Assembly: GCA_021521415.1 (NCBI GenBank)
Contig: JAIQDT010010103.1
Span: 1 to 64,000, forward strand
DNA length: 64,000 nt
Direction of reading: 5' to 3'
Source: Bidens hawaiensis
Lineage: Eukaryota; Streptophyta; Magnoliopsida; Asterales; Asteraceae
The translations under genes and the position numbers were made by a program. Each line of letters opens with the position of its first letter. Position 1 is the first letter of the stretch. Shown here piece by piece: positions 35,197 to 46,939 of this stretch. Below the pieces are notes generated by a model that saw nothing but the letters and a program-made list of their open reading frames with translations, was not told the DNA's origin and ran no database searches.

Positions 35197-35689
35197 CAGT
35201 GGCGGATGTAGTTAATAGTTAGGGGTAGCATCCATTACCCCTCAATTTTTCGTCGGCAGTGTAAATCTTTTTCCTTTTGGGTCGATTTTCGTATTTCGCT
35301 ACCCCTGAAAAAATATTATGTTACTCCTACTTGTTTAAAGGCCAACCAATTTAAAAGTTCAAATTAAATAAAGCCCAAACAAATTTGTAGCCCAAACCAA
35401 ATAAAAACAACCAATCTTTTTTTCTTTTGTTTGAACAAAAAATATTAAACAAAAACAAACTCAAACAGAAACATGCTCAACAAAATCATCATTTTTTAAA
35501 AGTTCAAATCAAATAAAGCCCAAACAAATTTATAGCTCAAAGAAAATAGAAACCAATAACGTTTTTTCTTTCTTTTGTTTGAACGATAAACATAAAACAA
35601 AAACAGGATCAACAGAATCTTCATTTTGAGGTCGAAATTTTTAATACGGTTTTGGATATACAAATTTAAGAACTTGGAAATAGAATTAG

Positions 35690-35898
35690 AGCATGTTTGG
35701 ATTGAGTTTGAAAAATGCTTATTGGTGTTTTCAAAAAGGCAGTAAGTTAAAATGTGTTTGGCAATTACGAAAATCCTTTTTATTTTAACTTTTTAAAAGG
35801 GTTAAAATATAGTTTTTTAAAGGTCCCAAATCCTGGGTTTTAAAAATGACTTTTTTGAAAAAGTCAATAAGCATTTTTCAAACTCAATCCCTAACATG
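35690..35898. mobile_element. MITE nested in the hAT element
   Basis: The arms GGATTGAGTTTGAAAAATGC and GCATTTTTCAAACTCAATCC are near-perfect inverted repeats at the two ends of about 209 bp, with CATGTT at both outer edges. Non-coding. Confidence 0.65.
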
Positions 35899-36089
35899 TT
35901 TTTAATGAGGTCTCAACTAGTTTGTTAGAAAATATGTCTGGTCTGAATCTTGAGATTCGTTTTCCAAGTTTGACATATCTAAGATAATGGCAATTTCGGA
36001 AATGTATCTGAATAATTTTGGTAATGAATAAAGAGGATGTATTTCGGGTGATCGTACGGCCTTTTATCACACTTTAAAGGAGATGATAA

Positions 36090-36467
36090 ATTTGCAAAAT
36101 TGGATGAATGTGTGGTCTTGCTCTTGTAATGGTGAAAACCGGAAAACACACCACTTTTCCTTTGGGTTGTCGAATATTAAAGCTAGCGTTGCTTTTACCG
36201 ATTGCAACCACAACAATTGAAATATGTTTTTCTAATATGAAGCTTATCAATACGGGTTTGCGTAAGCGAATGGGTCATGAGTATTTGAACAATGCTTTAA
36301 TTTGTGCAGTAGAAAGAGAAATGTTCAATAAAGTAAAAGAACATTTAATGGCTCGATTTCAAGCTTTCAAAAACCCAATAAGAGAAATTTGCACGCCAAG
36401 TATCTTGTTTCTGTTTTTTCGTTTACATTGTATGAGATACGGCAAAAAAATTAAGTGTTACCCATGA
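36090..36467 (+). pseudogene. hAT transposase C-terminal dimerisation domain remnant
   Basis: The open frame from 36108 contains LKLALLLPIATTTIEICFS, then MKLINTGLRKRMGHEYLNNA and LICAVE. This is the hATC dimerisation motif of hAT transposases (usual form LALTLPVATATVERSFS with LRNRM downstream). Dimerisation of the enzyme depends on this region, but the catalytic core and zinc finger are missing, so the product cannot be active. The frame change near 36105 further suggests decay. It lies in its natural place just before the right terminal repeat. Confidence 0.8.
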
Positions 36468-36491
36468 GATTTATGTCTAGATCCGCCACTA

Positions 36492-36769
36492 TTTACTTAT
36501 TACATTACGTGTCGTGTTTATTATATTATTATTGTCTACTAACCAATGCCCAATAGGCCGGGGTTCTGGAGGTAACCCCTAACCGAGCTTGGCCCAATAA
36601 GGTTAGGGTGTCATGATGGTGGCCATGGAGCTCCCTGTATAAGGTGGGGAGTGAAAACTTGATATTATAACAATTACACCTCAAATACAAGACACTTATC
36701 CATCAAACATTGTTTCATCAAAATTTATCTCCTTAGAATTTAATATTAATCTTACAAAAGTTTCATTGT
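36492..36769. other. Spacer between the hAT element and the copia relic
   Basis: Anonymous sequence with no gene. It may be the eroded 5' part of the copia relic that follows. Confidence 0.3.
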
Positions 36770-38660
36770 TACTTAAATGTGGACATAATCAGATTTCTTA
36801 CCAACACTAAAGTAATCCTTAAACAAGGAACTACAACGACTAATGTCATTAACTTGTTTCTCTATTATAATCTATTGGTCTATTGGTATTTAAATATTGA
36901 ACCTAAGGATGCTAATTTCCTAAAGGTTTCTAAGGTCAGTGGGAGCAGTAAAAATCCTTATAATTACTTATCATAAGTACAAGAGACGGGGAAGAGAATC
37001 ATTAAATTTTACTCCGAATTTAACTCTGATTACACCTGCAGTACACCATACTGCACCAACTCTTACACACAGAATCCTGAAAATGATAGCAACCTAATCA
37101 AGAGCTAATCCATAAAATTAAAACTTCTAATAAACCTAATAATAGGAGGTCATATAGGTTTAAAACCTACTAACTTTGATGATTATGTAACCTCTTTAAC
37201 TAAAATTAAAGTAGACGTTGGAAAGTTTACTGATCCCACCTCTTCTAATTAAACCATTAGCATCAATCAATTTTCTGAATGGAATAAAGCTACTATTAGC
37301 AAATTAAACTAAACTCCATAAGTCAGAATAACGTTTCAGATTTTGTTGAAACACCTAAGGGTGTTCATAACTAAACTAAATCCTAACACAAACGTTAAGA
37401 CACTATGAAGCACGATTGGTTATTGAAGGTTATATTCAAGAGGGAATAAATTATCAAAGAATCTTCTTAGCTGTATTATAAAAGATTTCTTTGAGAATCA
37501 TCACTGTTCAAGTAACTTAGAATAGTTATGAGTTACATTAAAACAACTTTTCCCAACAACTAACTTACATATTTACATGTCCATAAGACAACCTCAAGGT
37601 CAAAGACACTTAGTCTGTAAGTCAATAAAATCCATATATGGGTTGATGCAAACATCATAATGTGATGAAATCTTAATACGATTATTTTCATCAAGAATCA
37701 AGTGGATTAATGCCTACCTCAAAATTAGTGTGAGCAACTAAAACAAAACTTGTCCTTATATAGATGACATTCTTTTGACAAGGATATGTTACATAAGTCC
37801 AAGCATTGTTCATACATACTTTGATATGATAGATCTAAGAGATATCCCTTACGTGATAGATATCATAACATTCTGAGATTAATCTAAAAGGACGTTAGTT
37901 TTGTTCCATAATTTTTACCTTAAATAGGTCCTTACGCATGTAACAAACAATATTGCTCTCCTTTAGAGATAATAGGATCACTGAGATTATTTCCTTATGC
38001 TTCATTAAGTAGAAGCCTTATATAGGTTCAAGTCCATACTCGTTTAGATATCACTCAAATTGCAACACCATATATATGTCAGATTAATGTGAAGCATCTA
38101 AAATAGTAATAAGATATCTTTAAGGGAAACGAAAGACTATAATTCATAAGAAGAAGTGAGAATTCAAACCGATTGATTGCTTTAAACTTTATCATATTCA
38201 AAAATAAGAAAATTTAATTTCCAGGATATATTCTTATGTCAGCAGATAAATATATCTCATGGATAAGTCATAATGAACTAATAATAGTTACCTAAGTTAT
38301 AATGACATAAGATGTTGATTAATTACAATGCATTTATCAATAAATGTTGTTGAAAATTTATTAGTGGAATCATAAGTTCATTAACTCCATATAAATTATA
38401 TATTGAAGACTTCCAGTGATGGAGTCAGCTACCATGTTTTCTAAAACAGTAATAGTTCGAGAGGTGCTACATTAAATTCTGATATGAAATTAAATATTCG
38501 TTTATGAACGAATTGAGAAAACTAAATTTGCGTATCGGGTGCATTCATAATATGCTTGAGGATCCTATAACTAAAGATCTGTCGCCCATAAGTATTATGG
38601 CACTTATAATCATGACGGGTTTATTAATGACCATGTACAACTACATATCGTACTATGAAT
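36770..38660 (+). pseudogene. Highly decayed Ty1/copia pol (reverse transcriptase and RNase H)
   Basis: Many stops and frame changes interrupt it, but collinear motifs survive. A KGV-like segment lies near 37360 and a KSIYGL-like segment (AAATCCATATATGGGTTGA) near 37628. IDDILLT near 37760 is the catalytic YVDDILL box with one residue changed. DLRDIPYVIDI near 37835 corresponds to DMGEASYVIGI, and EDPITKDLSPI near 38560 to the ADPLTKGLPP end of RNase H. The order matches copia pol. It cannot encode a working enzyme. The family is inferred from motifs only. Confidence 0.6.
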
Positions 38661-38854
38661 AACTATTAATTTTTCTTCACTGGTTTTGATTTTGGATGTC
38701 TCTTAATATGTGCTGCATGCATAATGATATATAGACAAATTACTATACAAATCAAATGTTCTGAAATGCTTACTTGAAAATTTTGATTATAACTACTTAG
38801 GTTTTAAATAAGGACTTTAGTATGATTAATGGGGGTCTTGAGCTGATGTTTAAT
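38661..38854. other. Junction between copia relic and gypsy fragment
   Basis: Anonymous sequence, possibly the remains of the copia 3' LTR; no boundary could be fixed. Confidence 0.3.
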
Positions 38855-39004
38855 TCAATGATTATACACTGGATTTGTATTCATAGTTGTATGGATACCA
38901 GCAGCGAATTGTGCTGCTATTGTCGGAAGTACTGTTTGTAGTTGTTGAGCGATCATCTCGGCTATATCTGCCTTAGACAACATGTTTACTTTCTTCGGGG
39001 CCAT
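38855..39004 (-). pseudogene. N-terminal gag fragment of a Ty3/gypsy element
   Basis: On the minus strand, ATG at 39004 opens a 49-codon frame beginning MAPKKVNMLSKADIAEMIAQ and continuing with QLQTVLPTIAAQFAAG. Chromovirus-type gag proteins commonly begin with MPPRR/MAPKK followed by a helix of the form xxIAxxIAxQLxxxLPxI. The rest of gag and pol are missing to the left, where sequence passes into unrelated DNA. Upstream on the same strand, a leader of about 1.8 kb leads back to a primer-binding site at 40834-40822. So this is the 5' piece of an element that lost its body. Confidence 0.55.
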
Positions 39005-40821
39005 TCTAATATAAAAACCAGTTATCTCACAATTAACAAAATTCACATACGCTAATGATTACAAAAAGGAATTACAATAACAAGTAATCAGGTATTTCAA
39101 TTAACACGTATGTATCACACAGGTTTGTTCTCGAGTCTGAATACTAAGGATAGTATATAAAATTAGCCTAGCAAACACCAAAGTTTGCATATATATTAAA
39201 AGTTGTCATCTCATGACAAGAAATTTTAACCCAATAGGGGTCAATGTTTGTATTAAAAATGCCCAAATCGTCCTCCATATTAGTATAGCGCACCACCATA
39301 TGCTTGTATGGAGTATCAGAAACTATACACGACAATACCGTACTATCCTTATCTATCAAAGTACGCGTTATAACAATTATAAATAATTCACAACTTGTAC
39401 GACAATTGTTCCGATATGATCCCATTATTGGGAAGCTGTTTTTGTTCGGTCTCTCCCGTAGGTAGATATTTGCTCGCTACGAGTTTAATCAGTATGTTAT
39501 AGTGGGAATGCACGTGTATATTTCACCTGACTTCTAAATGTTGTTAACTAATATTGTAACATATATTCTTTCGTCAGGTCATTCTGTATTCGTAGGCATG
39601 TCGGACTTAATAAAAGTAGTAGTTTGCTGGTTGGAGGTAATTAGGTTTCATTCCAGTCGGGGCACGTCATCATTTCGTGAGCATGAGGTTTCTCTCCTAC
39701 AGTAACCAATTGGAATAGGAAAGATATAGGAGAGGTTGGATATTCTTATTCGTAGATGGTTCAAAGAGTTTGCTAGTTAAGGAGGTTCATCAGAGTTAGT
39801 TGTACTGGTAAATTGTAAAGGAAATTATTATTATTATTAATATTTCTTTTTGAAATATCATTAGTATATTATATGTACTGGTAGTCACGGTCTGTTTATA
39901 GAATTGGGGAATCAATAAAGTAGTTATTATATTTATAATTCAATAAATTGGATTCATCACTAAGTATTTCCCCCGGGATGGTGTTTGTTTTTCAAACAAC
40001 AGAAATCGAAGGATGACCAGAAAATAGTTTAATTTAGTGTCAAAGAAACGAGTACATGAAATAAAGGTTAGACCCAGGCTGAGAGGTATTATATGTGTGT
40101 GTATATATATTCTTGAAATCATTATCTGTAGGACACGCCTCTCGTGATTCATTCCCGGGCCTTGTATATTAGGTTCCTTAGTGGTTTCGTCATATCACCA
40201 GATTTAGTTTGAGGTCGGTTAAGCGTTCTCGTATTCTCGTTTACAGGAAACACCGGTTCCTTAGTTGTCATAAGGCTACCCGATCTCGACATCTTTCGGT
40301 GCAATCGTTAATCAGAAGAAAACGTTTTTCGGTAGCTTAAATCATCGTAAAGGATATTATTAATTAATACCGAAGTTAAATATTTTATTTGTTACGAACA
40401 TGTATAATATAAATTTTGATACGATATAATTTTAATCATAATATAAATTAATATTAATTATGACCGAATATAATATTCGTTACGATAAGATTCAATATCA
40501 TCGGTAGTATCGTACGCACACGTATCCCTATATCTCATCTCAGATAATCACGTATGCACACTTCATATATACTTCACGTCACCTTTATGCACGTATGTTG
40601 CCATTTTTACCTATCAATATGTTCCGCGACTTCACCCCGAATTCCCTCGTACAAGCAAGTCTGTTATTACGTTCCGGACCATAATAACTCACTTGCCCTA
40701 CGAGTTCATCCCGGCATTCATCAATATCTATCGTTACTCATTAATAAGTTTCCCAGTGATAATCGAGCCTACGGTTATATTATAGGTATCCTAAGGGATA
40801 ACCTAATCCTTTATAACCAAT
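39005..40821 (-). other. Long untranslated leader of the gypsy fragment
   Basis: The sequence between primer-binding site and gag start on the minus strand. It has no long ORF and is rich in CGTA/TACG words. Small frames on both strands (for example 39168-39425 and 40554-40829) match nothing I know. Confidence 0.45.
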
Positions 40822-40834
40822 GGCTCTGATACCA
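40822..40834 (-). promoter_or_regulatory. Primer-binding site, initiator-tRNA-Met type
   Basis: The minus strand reads TGGTATCAGAGCC, the standard plant retrotransposon site complementary to the 3' end of initiator tRNA-Met. It lies six bases from TG at 40840-40841, the presumed inner end of the 5' LTR. Confidence 0.8.
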
Positions 40835-40839
40835 ACTTC

Positions 40840-41093
40840 TGTATTGAAGAAGGAAGGATCCAGATTTTTTTGTATTGTAAATATCTCCTATCTTGTTTAT
40901 ATAAAAAAAAATAAACATGGAGGCCTTTGTTCAATTTTGGACCGACTTTTACGTGTGGCACGAAAACCGAGGCACCATTGGGCCCTCTGCTCTAGTTTGA
41001 TTTTAAAGCTAAAATGAGTGTTAACTTCTGATCAGTTTATCTAATACTCATAATAAATGATTACTCGGTCAAGTAGAATAATATAAAAATAAA

Positions 41094-41151
<58 letters not shown>

Positions 41152-41483
41152 GCCATTCTAATAACTACATTTAGAATTCATTTAGAATTTAAGCATACAC
41201 ATGTAATATCCTTTAGCATCCCACGTAGATATTTTTTATTAACTACTAATAGGATATTTATTTAGTTATTCGACATATATAATTTGACACCTGTATATCA
41301 AAGACCCTATTTAAAAACAAAACAACGATTTACTCAAAGGTCGTGTCGTTCTCCAAAATAACCGTCTTTTAACCGAAAATAACCGACAACCATCGGGCCC
41401 TTCCGAAGGCTATAAATATTCATCCATTCTCACAGTCCACACCCCCAACGTCCGATGGTATCAAATAAGCATCATCTTCAACA
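40840..41483 (-). repeat. Candidate 5' LTR of the gypsy fragment
   Basis: In plus coordinates it begins TGTATTGAAGAAGG beside the primer-binding site. A possible other end is ATCTTCAACA at 41483, which makes TGTATTGAAGA/TCTTCAACA ends. No second copy exists in the window to confirm this, and the outer border is therefore uncertain. A long (TA)n(TG)n tract lies inside at about 41100-41150. Confidence 0.35.
41100..41150. repeat. (TA)n(TG)n microsatellite
   Basis: About 20 TA units followed by TG units. Confidence 0.95.
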
Positions 41484-42133
41484 CCCCGCCCGGTTGCCAA
41501 AGCATGCGTCAAACAGCCACCAATTAACGTCCCGTAATGGAAACTTATGTCCATAGGAATCGTTGACCAAACATAGTTGGCGGCACCCTCGGCAGAAGAA
41601 AATATGGTGGTCGAAATGGGATGGCAAGAACGCTGGCCGCGTCGGTTGATGAACCGCCACCGAAATGTTACAGTTACGGGTGATGAACCACCGCCGAAAT
41701 GTCACAATACACCAAACCTTTACTGGTGCACCGTCACCATACGACGGATGCTTTAAAATTATACACCGCCACCGAAATGTTACGGGTGATCAACCACCAC
41801 CGATTTGCACCGCCAAAGGTGTCAGAGACTTAAAAATTATTCTGGCGTCTCACATTAAGTTTAATTTACTATTTGTAAACTTAAAATTATTCTTTTTTGC
41901 CATGTGACCAGGGGTTTAAGACTTCAAGAAATTAAATAATTTTTACAAATAAAAAATGATAGATATAAAAATATTGAAGCGATAAATAAGAAAAATGATT
42001 ATAAAAATAAGGAAGCAAAAAATAATTAATTTGCATGTGTAATATATTTGATTTACTTACATAATATTATTGTCTACATCATGTTATCATCTACTTGATT
42101 TGAATAAATTATACATAAGTATTAGATCTTTAG
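41484..42133. other. Anonymous stretch with CCGCCACCG-rich words
   Basis: No gene is supported. Just upstream, a plus-strand TATA-like word (CTATAAATA, about 41410) is followed by a pyrimidine-rich stretch, so some promoter activity is conceivable. The frames at 41478-41705 (-) and 41665-41907 (+) lie over a degenerate repeat of CACCGCC.CCGAAATG.TAC and have no known domain. Confidence 0.35.
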
Positions 42134-43040
42134 CAGTGACGGATCCAGAGAAAAATTTCAAAGATAACCTAAAAAAAGCAACTATTAAAAAAAGCAACTA
42201 TTTTTGACCTACAGATAGAAACATGCTCATGTTTTTTTTTTTCACAAGATCAAATATTTATGCTATACGCATGTTTAATAAATTACTCGGTTTGGGTCGG
42301 ATTAAATCAAAAATTTTTTGAATGGCCAGTTAGATTATTGACAGACCACTGAACTACTCGACTCTATGTATATTGAACAACCATTTGTATCATTTACCGA
42401 CCTCGGGTTAGTCGAATCATATTATTATCTCATATAATCGTATTATTATCTGATATAATCATCTATTCATCTAGCGTTTCATCTTTTTAATAGAAAAAAT
42501 ATGTATATATATTGTAAACTTTATTTCCATATATACACAGCATTAAAAAAAAGTTATTAAATATGCATAAATCATTAGTAAAGAAAAAAAATAAACACAA
42601 CCCAAAAAGAATCAAAAGTTCTGTTTATCAATAGGAAAAGAAATCAGTAAATGCAAAAAATGACAGAAGGTTGACTATATTGAACATTGATGATGTCTCC
42701 ATATTTAACTTTACTTTTTCACCTATAATTACTAGACCTATTTTTTACACAGATTCTACCCATATTTAATTCACACCTTAAAAACAAAACAAGTATCTTC
42801 TTCAACCTCCCCTTTAAGCTCCAGTCATCTTCTAGACGTCTTCATATATCGGAAAAAAAATTCAGGTGAGTCAAAGTTCACTTTAGGTCCGCCCTGTTTA
42901 AAGGTATCCTAATAATTACTCAGGGTATCCTATACATAAAACGGATCATAAAAACTAAAATTTACACTAGTTTTACACTTCACCGACAAAGTTGAGGGGT
43001 AACCCGGGTTACCCCTAAGCCTTACATAGATCCGCCTCTG
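42134..43040. mobile_element. Non-autonomous hAT element with perfect 8-bp duplication
   Basis: The ends CAGTGACGGATC and GATCCGCCTCTG are inverted repeats (10 of 12). The perfect 8-bp duplication ATCTTTAG lies at 42126-42133 and 43041-43048. The subterminal GGGTTACCCCTAAGCC resembles the other two hAT elements here. There is no transposase sequence. Confidence 0.9.
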
Positions 43041-43143
43041 ATCTTTAGCCTACCCACATAGTGGTTTTATATCACATTATTTTTAAATTTCCTTAATCAT
43101 CAAAAAAATATTCATATGCAAAGCGGTTTCTCCATATACAAAC

Positions 43144-44117
43144 TGAAGAGGTAGGTCCCAGCAGAGCCCAGTTGGACCCGCAGGACTCACCTTGAAGAGA
43201 GACGTCTGCGCAGAAACCAACTGGATCCGCAGGACCCACCATGCTCAGAGACGTGACGTCCTTACGCGCAGTACGCAAGCTGTTCCCGCAGGAAATGCCT
43301 CCCAATGGTGAAGTACTCCGCCTGTTCCCGCAGCTGCGGATACAAGCCATCAGGGAAGGCCACCCGCGCAGCAAGGCTACACTCACAAGGCACTTAGCTC
43401 TCAATAATCCAGTTGTCACCTGAAGGAATGAGCAAAGCCGGGAACAATCCCGCACAAAGGCGGGAGGGGGAATACTCCCGCCCAAATGAGCCAGTCCGTA
43501 CGATACTGGATCTTTTGTACTGTACCTGACGAGGTATGGGCAAAAGATCTGACCAGAGATACGACAGCTCATTGACAACAGTATGGCGAGCAGCATGCTC
43601 TTGTACTGTATGTCACTATTAGCCGCTGTCTACCCACCAACTCATGTCATACCACGTGCATAGCCGGCAGTTGGTGGAAAAGGAATAGTACACAGCAGGC
43701 CTGGTCACTGTCAGCCGCTGCCTACCCACCAACTACCAGCATGGCACGTGCGTAGGCCACAGTTGGTAGAACAGGAATACTATTCAGCCGGCTATACCCT
43801 CTTGGAAACCTACATTCGGCTATAAATACCCCAAATTGTATGATCATCTAATCTTATCTTGTATCTTACATCTTATACCTGATATCTGCTCTAGCAATCT
43901 CTTAATATATACTTATATTCAAGAGCAATCTAGTCTGATTCTCACGCCGGAGGGTGGTCACAAGGAGGAACCCCCCCCTTCTCAGTGACGAGCTCACGGT
44001 GTCTGTTTTGCAGGTTATCAGAAGAACCATCTTTGCCGGATCTAACCCCTCGTGGGAAACACCTATTCAACCCCCAGATTATCCGTAATCTGCCCGGGGT
44101 AGATTAGTGTTTCTTCA
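43144..44117 (+). repeat. 5' LTR of the 9-kb element
   Basis: A direct repeat of 51225-52197. A TATA box, TATAAATA, at 43821-43828 marks the probable promoter. Two blocks with CTACCCACCAACT...CACGTGC are partly repeated at about 43628-43665 and 43718-43755. The 167-codon minus-strand frame across the start is fortuitous. Confidence 0.9.
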
Positions 44118-44183
44118 TTGGCGTCATCCGTGCATAAAAGCTAGAACTTCATTTCTTTTCAGTTTTTTCAAACTTCTGGAAAG

Positions 44184-45645
44184 ATGGTTAAAGAAACTCC
44201 GGTAACCACAACCCCAGCTACTGGGGAGAACACCGGCGACTACACAGTTTTTACGAACACTACCTCGGTTACCCAAGCCGGGGCAAGTGCAGTAAATTTT
44301 ACAAACACTACCCCAGTTACCCAAGCTGGGGCAAGTGCAGTAAATAATCGCTCACTGGGATTCACCGATACCCAGTTAGAGACAACGAACGAGGCTCCCC
44401 CGCCAAACACTCGATGAAGTTAAAGCGTGGGCGGAAGCACGTCAAAAAGAATTCCAAGCTGAGTTGGATGAACGCTTACGTTTACTCCAACAGGCTGATG
44501 AATTCGTAGAGTACTTTGACGATGATTCGGAGGAATCCGATAGTGACGCAAACCCTCGTCATAGGGCGAAAGGGGAGCGTAAGGAAACGGACTCCCAACC
44601 GAGAAGGCATTTTGGAGAAACCTTCAAACCAAAAAACGCGGGTGGAAACCCACGTGACTTCAAAACATTTACACCAGCTGCTGCAAAGGCGGGAACGTCC
44701 AAATTTGCAAGGGACATTGCGGAAGCAATCGTCCCCAAAAGTGCCAAACAGATGTCCAACATAGGCACTTACGATGGTAAATCTGATCCAGACGATCATT
44801 TGAACAGGTTCATAGCGGGGGCAACCGTCAGTAGTTGGACGGAGCCTACGTGGTGTTACATATTCCAAATGACGCTTGTAGGGCCAGCTAGAGCGTGGTT
44901 CGATCGTCTACCGGTCAACCACATCTACGACTGGGCAGACTTCCAACAGAAGTTTAGCCAACACTTCAGCCAACAAAGAAAGTATACCGAAGAGCAATGG
45001 ACAATCCTCAAATGCATTCGAGAGGAAGACGAATCTTTGCCAGACTTCATCACTCGCTTCAACTCAAAGAAGCTAAGTCTGGGTAATATTAGCGAAGATC
45101 TTGTTCACGCTGCTTTTATCCAGGGCGCGAACGACCCAGAGCTCATCCGCACCTTAACGGGTAAAGATGGCATGCCATCCACATGGGATGCCATCATGAC
45201 AGCAGCTAAACGCTTTGCGGAAACGGAGAAGCAACTGGGTAGAGATCTCCCCCAGAGCACAAACCTCTACACCCAGAAAACAATAGAAGACAACGTCCTT
45301 ACCGCCCGACTAAACAAAAAGCGGAAGCTAGGCATTTGGCAGTCAAGGGTAAACTTTGACACCTCATCCGGCTTGCAGCATCGGTTAGGCGGAAGGGATA
45401 ACGTATAGTCGCACCAGAACTCCAGATGGACGCCACTCACCAAAAGCGTCACCGAGATATTCGCCACTGAGGAGCTCCCATGGCCAAAGGCTCCAATAAT
45501 CCGACATCGTCACAATGCTGATCGGAGCAAATACTGTGACTTTCACAGGACAAAAGGCCACAACACTGAAGAATGCACAGACGTAAAGGACATGGTCGAA
45601 GCATTTGTCAGAGATGGGACGCTCGCGCACCTCGTGGCGCAATGA
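44184..45645 (+). pseudogene. Gypsy gag (Retrotrans_gag), split by two frameshifts
   Basis: The frame from ATG 44184 has a duplicated TQAGASAVN segment. It shifts at the C-run near 44397, and the coding sense continues as LDEVKAWAEARQKEF into the long frame ending at 45408. That frame has the capsid domain: DGKSDPDDHLNRFIAG, MTLVGPARAWFDRLP, WADFQQKFSQHFSQQ and LPDFITRFNSKKLSL. A second shift before 45408 leads to KSVTEIFATEELPWPKAP and the C-X2-H-X4-H-X4-C finger YCDFHRTKGHNTEEC, ending at TGA 45643-45645. It would form the particle shell if intact. As it stands the element needs another element's gag as well as its pol. Confidence 0.85.
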
Positions 45646-46939
45646 ACGCTGAGCAGGCTGATGCGTGTAGAACCCCAGTTGGGGAAAACACGAATAAAAT
45701 TGCAGCTTCAATGTTGGAGACTACATACTGCGTAAACAACGAGATCCCGAACCAGGTGCATATCGGCTCGATGGCACTCCCATCCCAACATGGAAGGGAG
45801 CTCAATTACACAGTTTGCATGTAGATCAATTCCAAATTTGTAAAGAAAAGGCCCAGAGCCACTTCTAATGGAAATGATTCTCCTTAGAACATCGACGCTG
45901 ATGATTTTACATTTATACTTATGAAATTTCCACACGGATATGCCGGTCTTCACCGCATACATAAGTGTGAAAGTCGTTCCGTGGGGAAGGCGGCAAAACC
46001 CGCATAAACCCAAAAAACGGCAAACCTTCACGCAGGTCAGTTAAAGGTAAAGTTCAGCCATCCCACTAAATGAAAGTGCCGGTCCTAACCGCACGAATCA
46101 TGATAGAGGAAACTGAACACTAACCTATTAACAACCGCGCGTCGAACGGTTAATTTACTCAACACTGATGCCGGTTTTCACCGCATAATTACGTGGAAAG
46201 TCGTTGCGTGGGGAAGGCGGCAAAACCCGCATAAACCCAAAAAACGGCAAACCTTCACGCAGGTCAGTCATAGGTAAACTTTGGTCATCCAACTAAATGA
46301 AAGTGCCGGTCCTAACAGCACAAATCATGAGAGGAAACCGAACCTATTGACAACCGCGCGTCGAACGGTTAACTTATTCAAAATACTTTAGAAAATTTCT
46401 AACAGAAGGATGAGGAAAACCTCCACGCAGGTTAGATGTAGGTAAAGTTTAGCCATCCTACTAAGTGCAGGTGACGGTCCTACCCGCACAATCACGAAAG
46501 AGGAAGCAAAACTTCAACCTATTATCTACCATGTTCAAAGGTTAACTTATTCTAAACACTTAGAAAATTTCTAAAAAGATGAGGAAAACCTCCACGCAGG
46601 TCAGATATAGGTAAAGTTTAGCCATCCTACTAAGTGCAAGTGACGGTCCTACCCGCACAATCACGAAGGAGGAAGCAAAACTTCAACCTATTATCTACTA
46701 CGTTCAAAGGTTAACTTATTCTAAACACTTGGAAAATTGCTAATTTAAACTAAAGTATGCATGAGCAAGTCATATAACGTTTATAAAGCAAGTCATCCAG
46801 TGAAAGTAGCGGTCTTACCCGCACAAAGATTTATATTTCATAATATTCATTACAAGAATGGCCGGGTAACTACCCGCCTACAATAATATAAATCTATACA
46901 AGCTAAACCTATCCTAACAGTGGGAAGGGATCTTCAGGA
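45646..46939. repeat. Non-coding degenerate tandem repeats downstream of gag
   Basis: A block starting ATGCCGGTCTTCACCGCAT at about 45940 recurs at 46168 (period about 229). A shorter related block starting GATGAGGAAAACCTCCACGC at 46409 recurs at 46578 (period 169). Shared words include CACGCAGGTCAG, GGTAAAGTT.AGCCATCC and GACGGTCCTACCCGCAC. A 57-codon extension of polyprotein-like sequence ends at 45824. No pol domain is found. Confidence 0.75.

Larger units (their letters stand above)
35197..36491 (+). mobile_element. hAT transposon, internally deleted
   Basis: The ends CAGTGGCGGATGTAG and CTAGATCCGCCACTA form inverted repeats. The flanks TTTACTTG (35189-35196) and TTTACTTA (36492-36499) match at 7 of 8 positions, the hAT duplication length. 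It carries only the 3' end of the transposase (36090-36467). A smaller inverted-repeat MITE is nested at about 35690-35898. The elements at 42134-43040 and 56809-57644 share its terminal sequence blocks. Confidence 0.85.

Noticed and set aside
39168..39425. 85-codon minus-strand frame upstream of the gag start
   Set aside because: It lies in the untranslated leader of the gypsy fragment and resembles no gag or other protein.
41478..41907. Frames on both strands over CACCGCC-rich sequence after a TATA-like word
   Set aside because: Short, made of internally repeated words, and no intron or domain; not enough for a gene.
43093..43596. 167-codon minus-strand frame over the start of the 9-kb element
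   Set aside because: It lies on LTR sequence and recurs in part at 51249-51566 in the other LTR; no domain or start context. It is a by-product of a GC-richer LTR.
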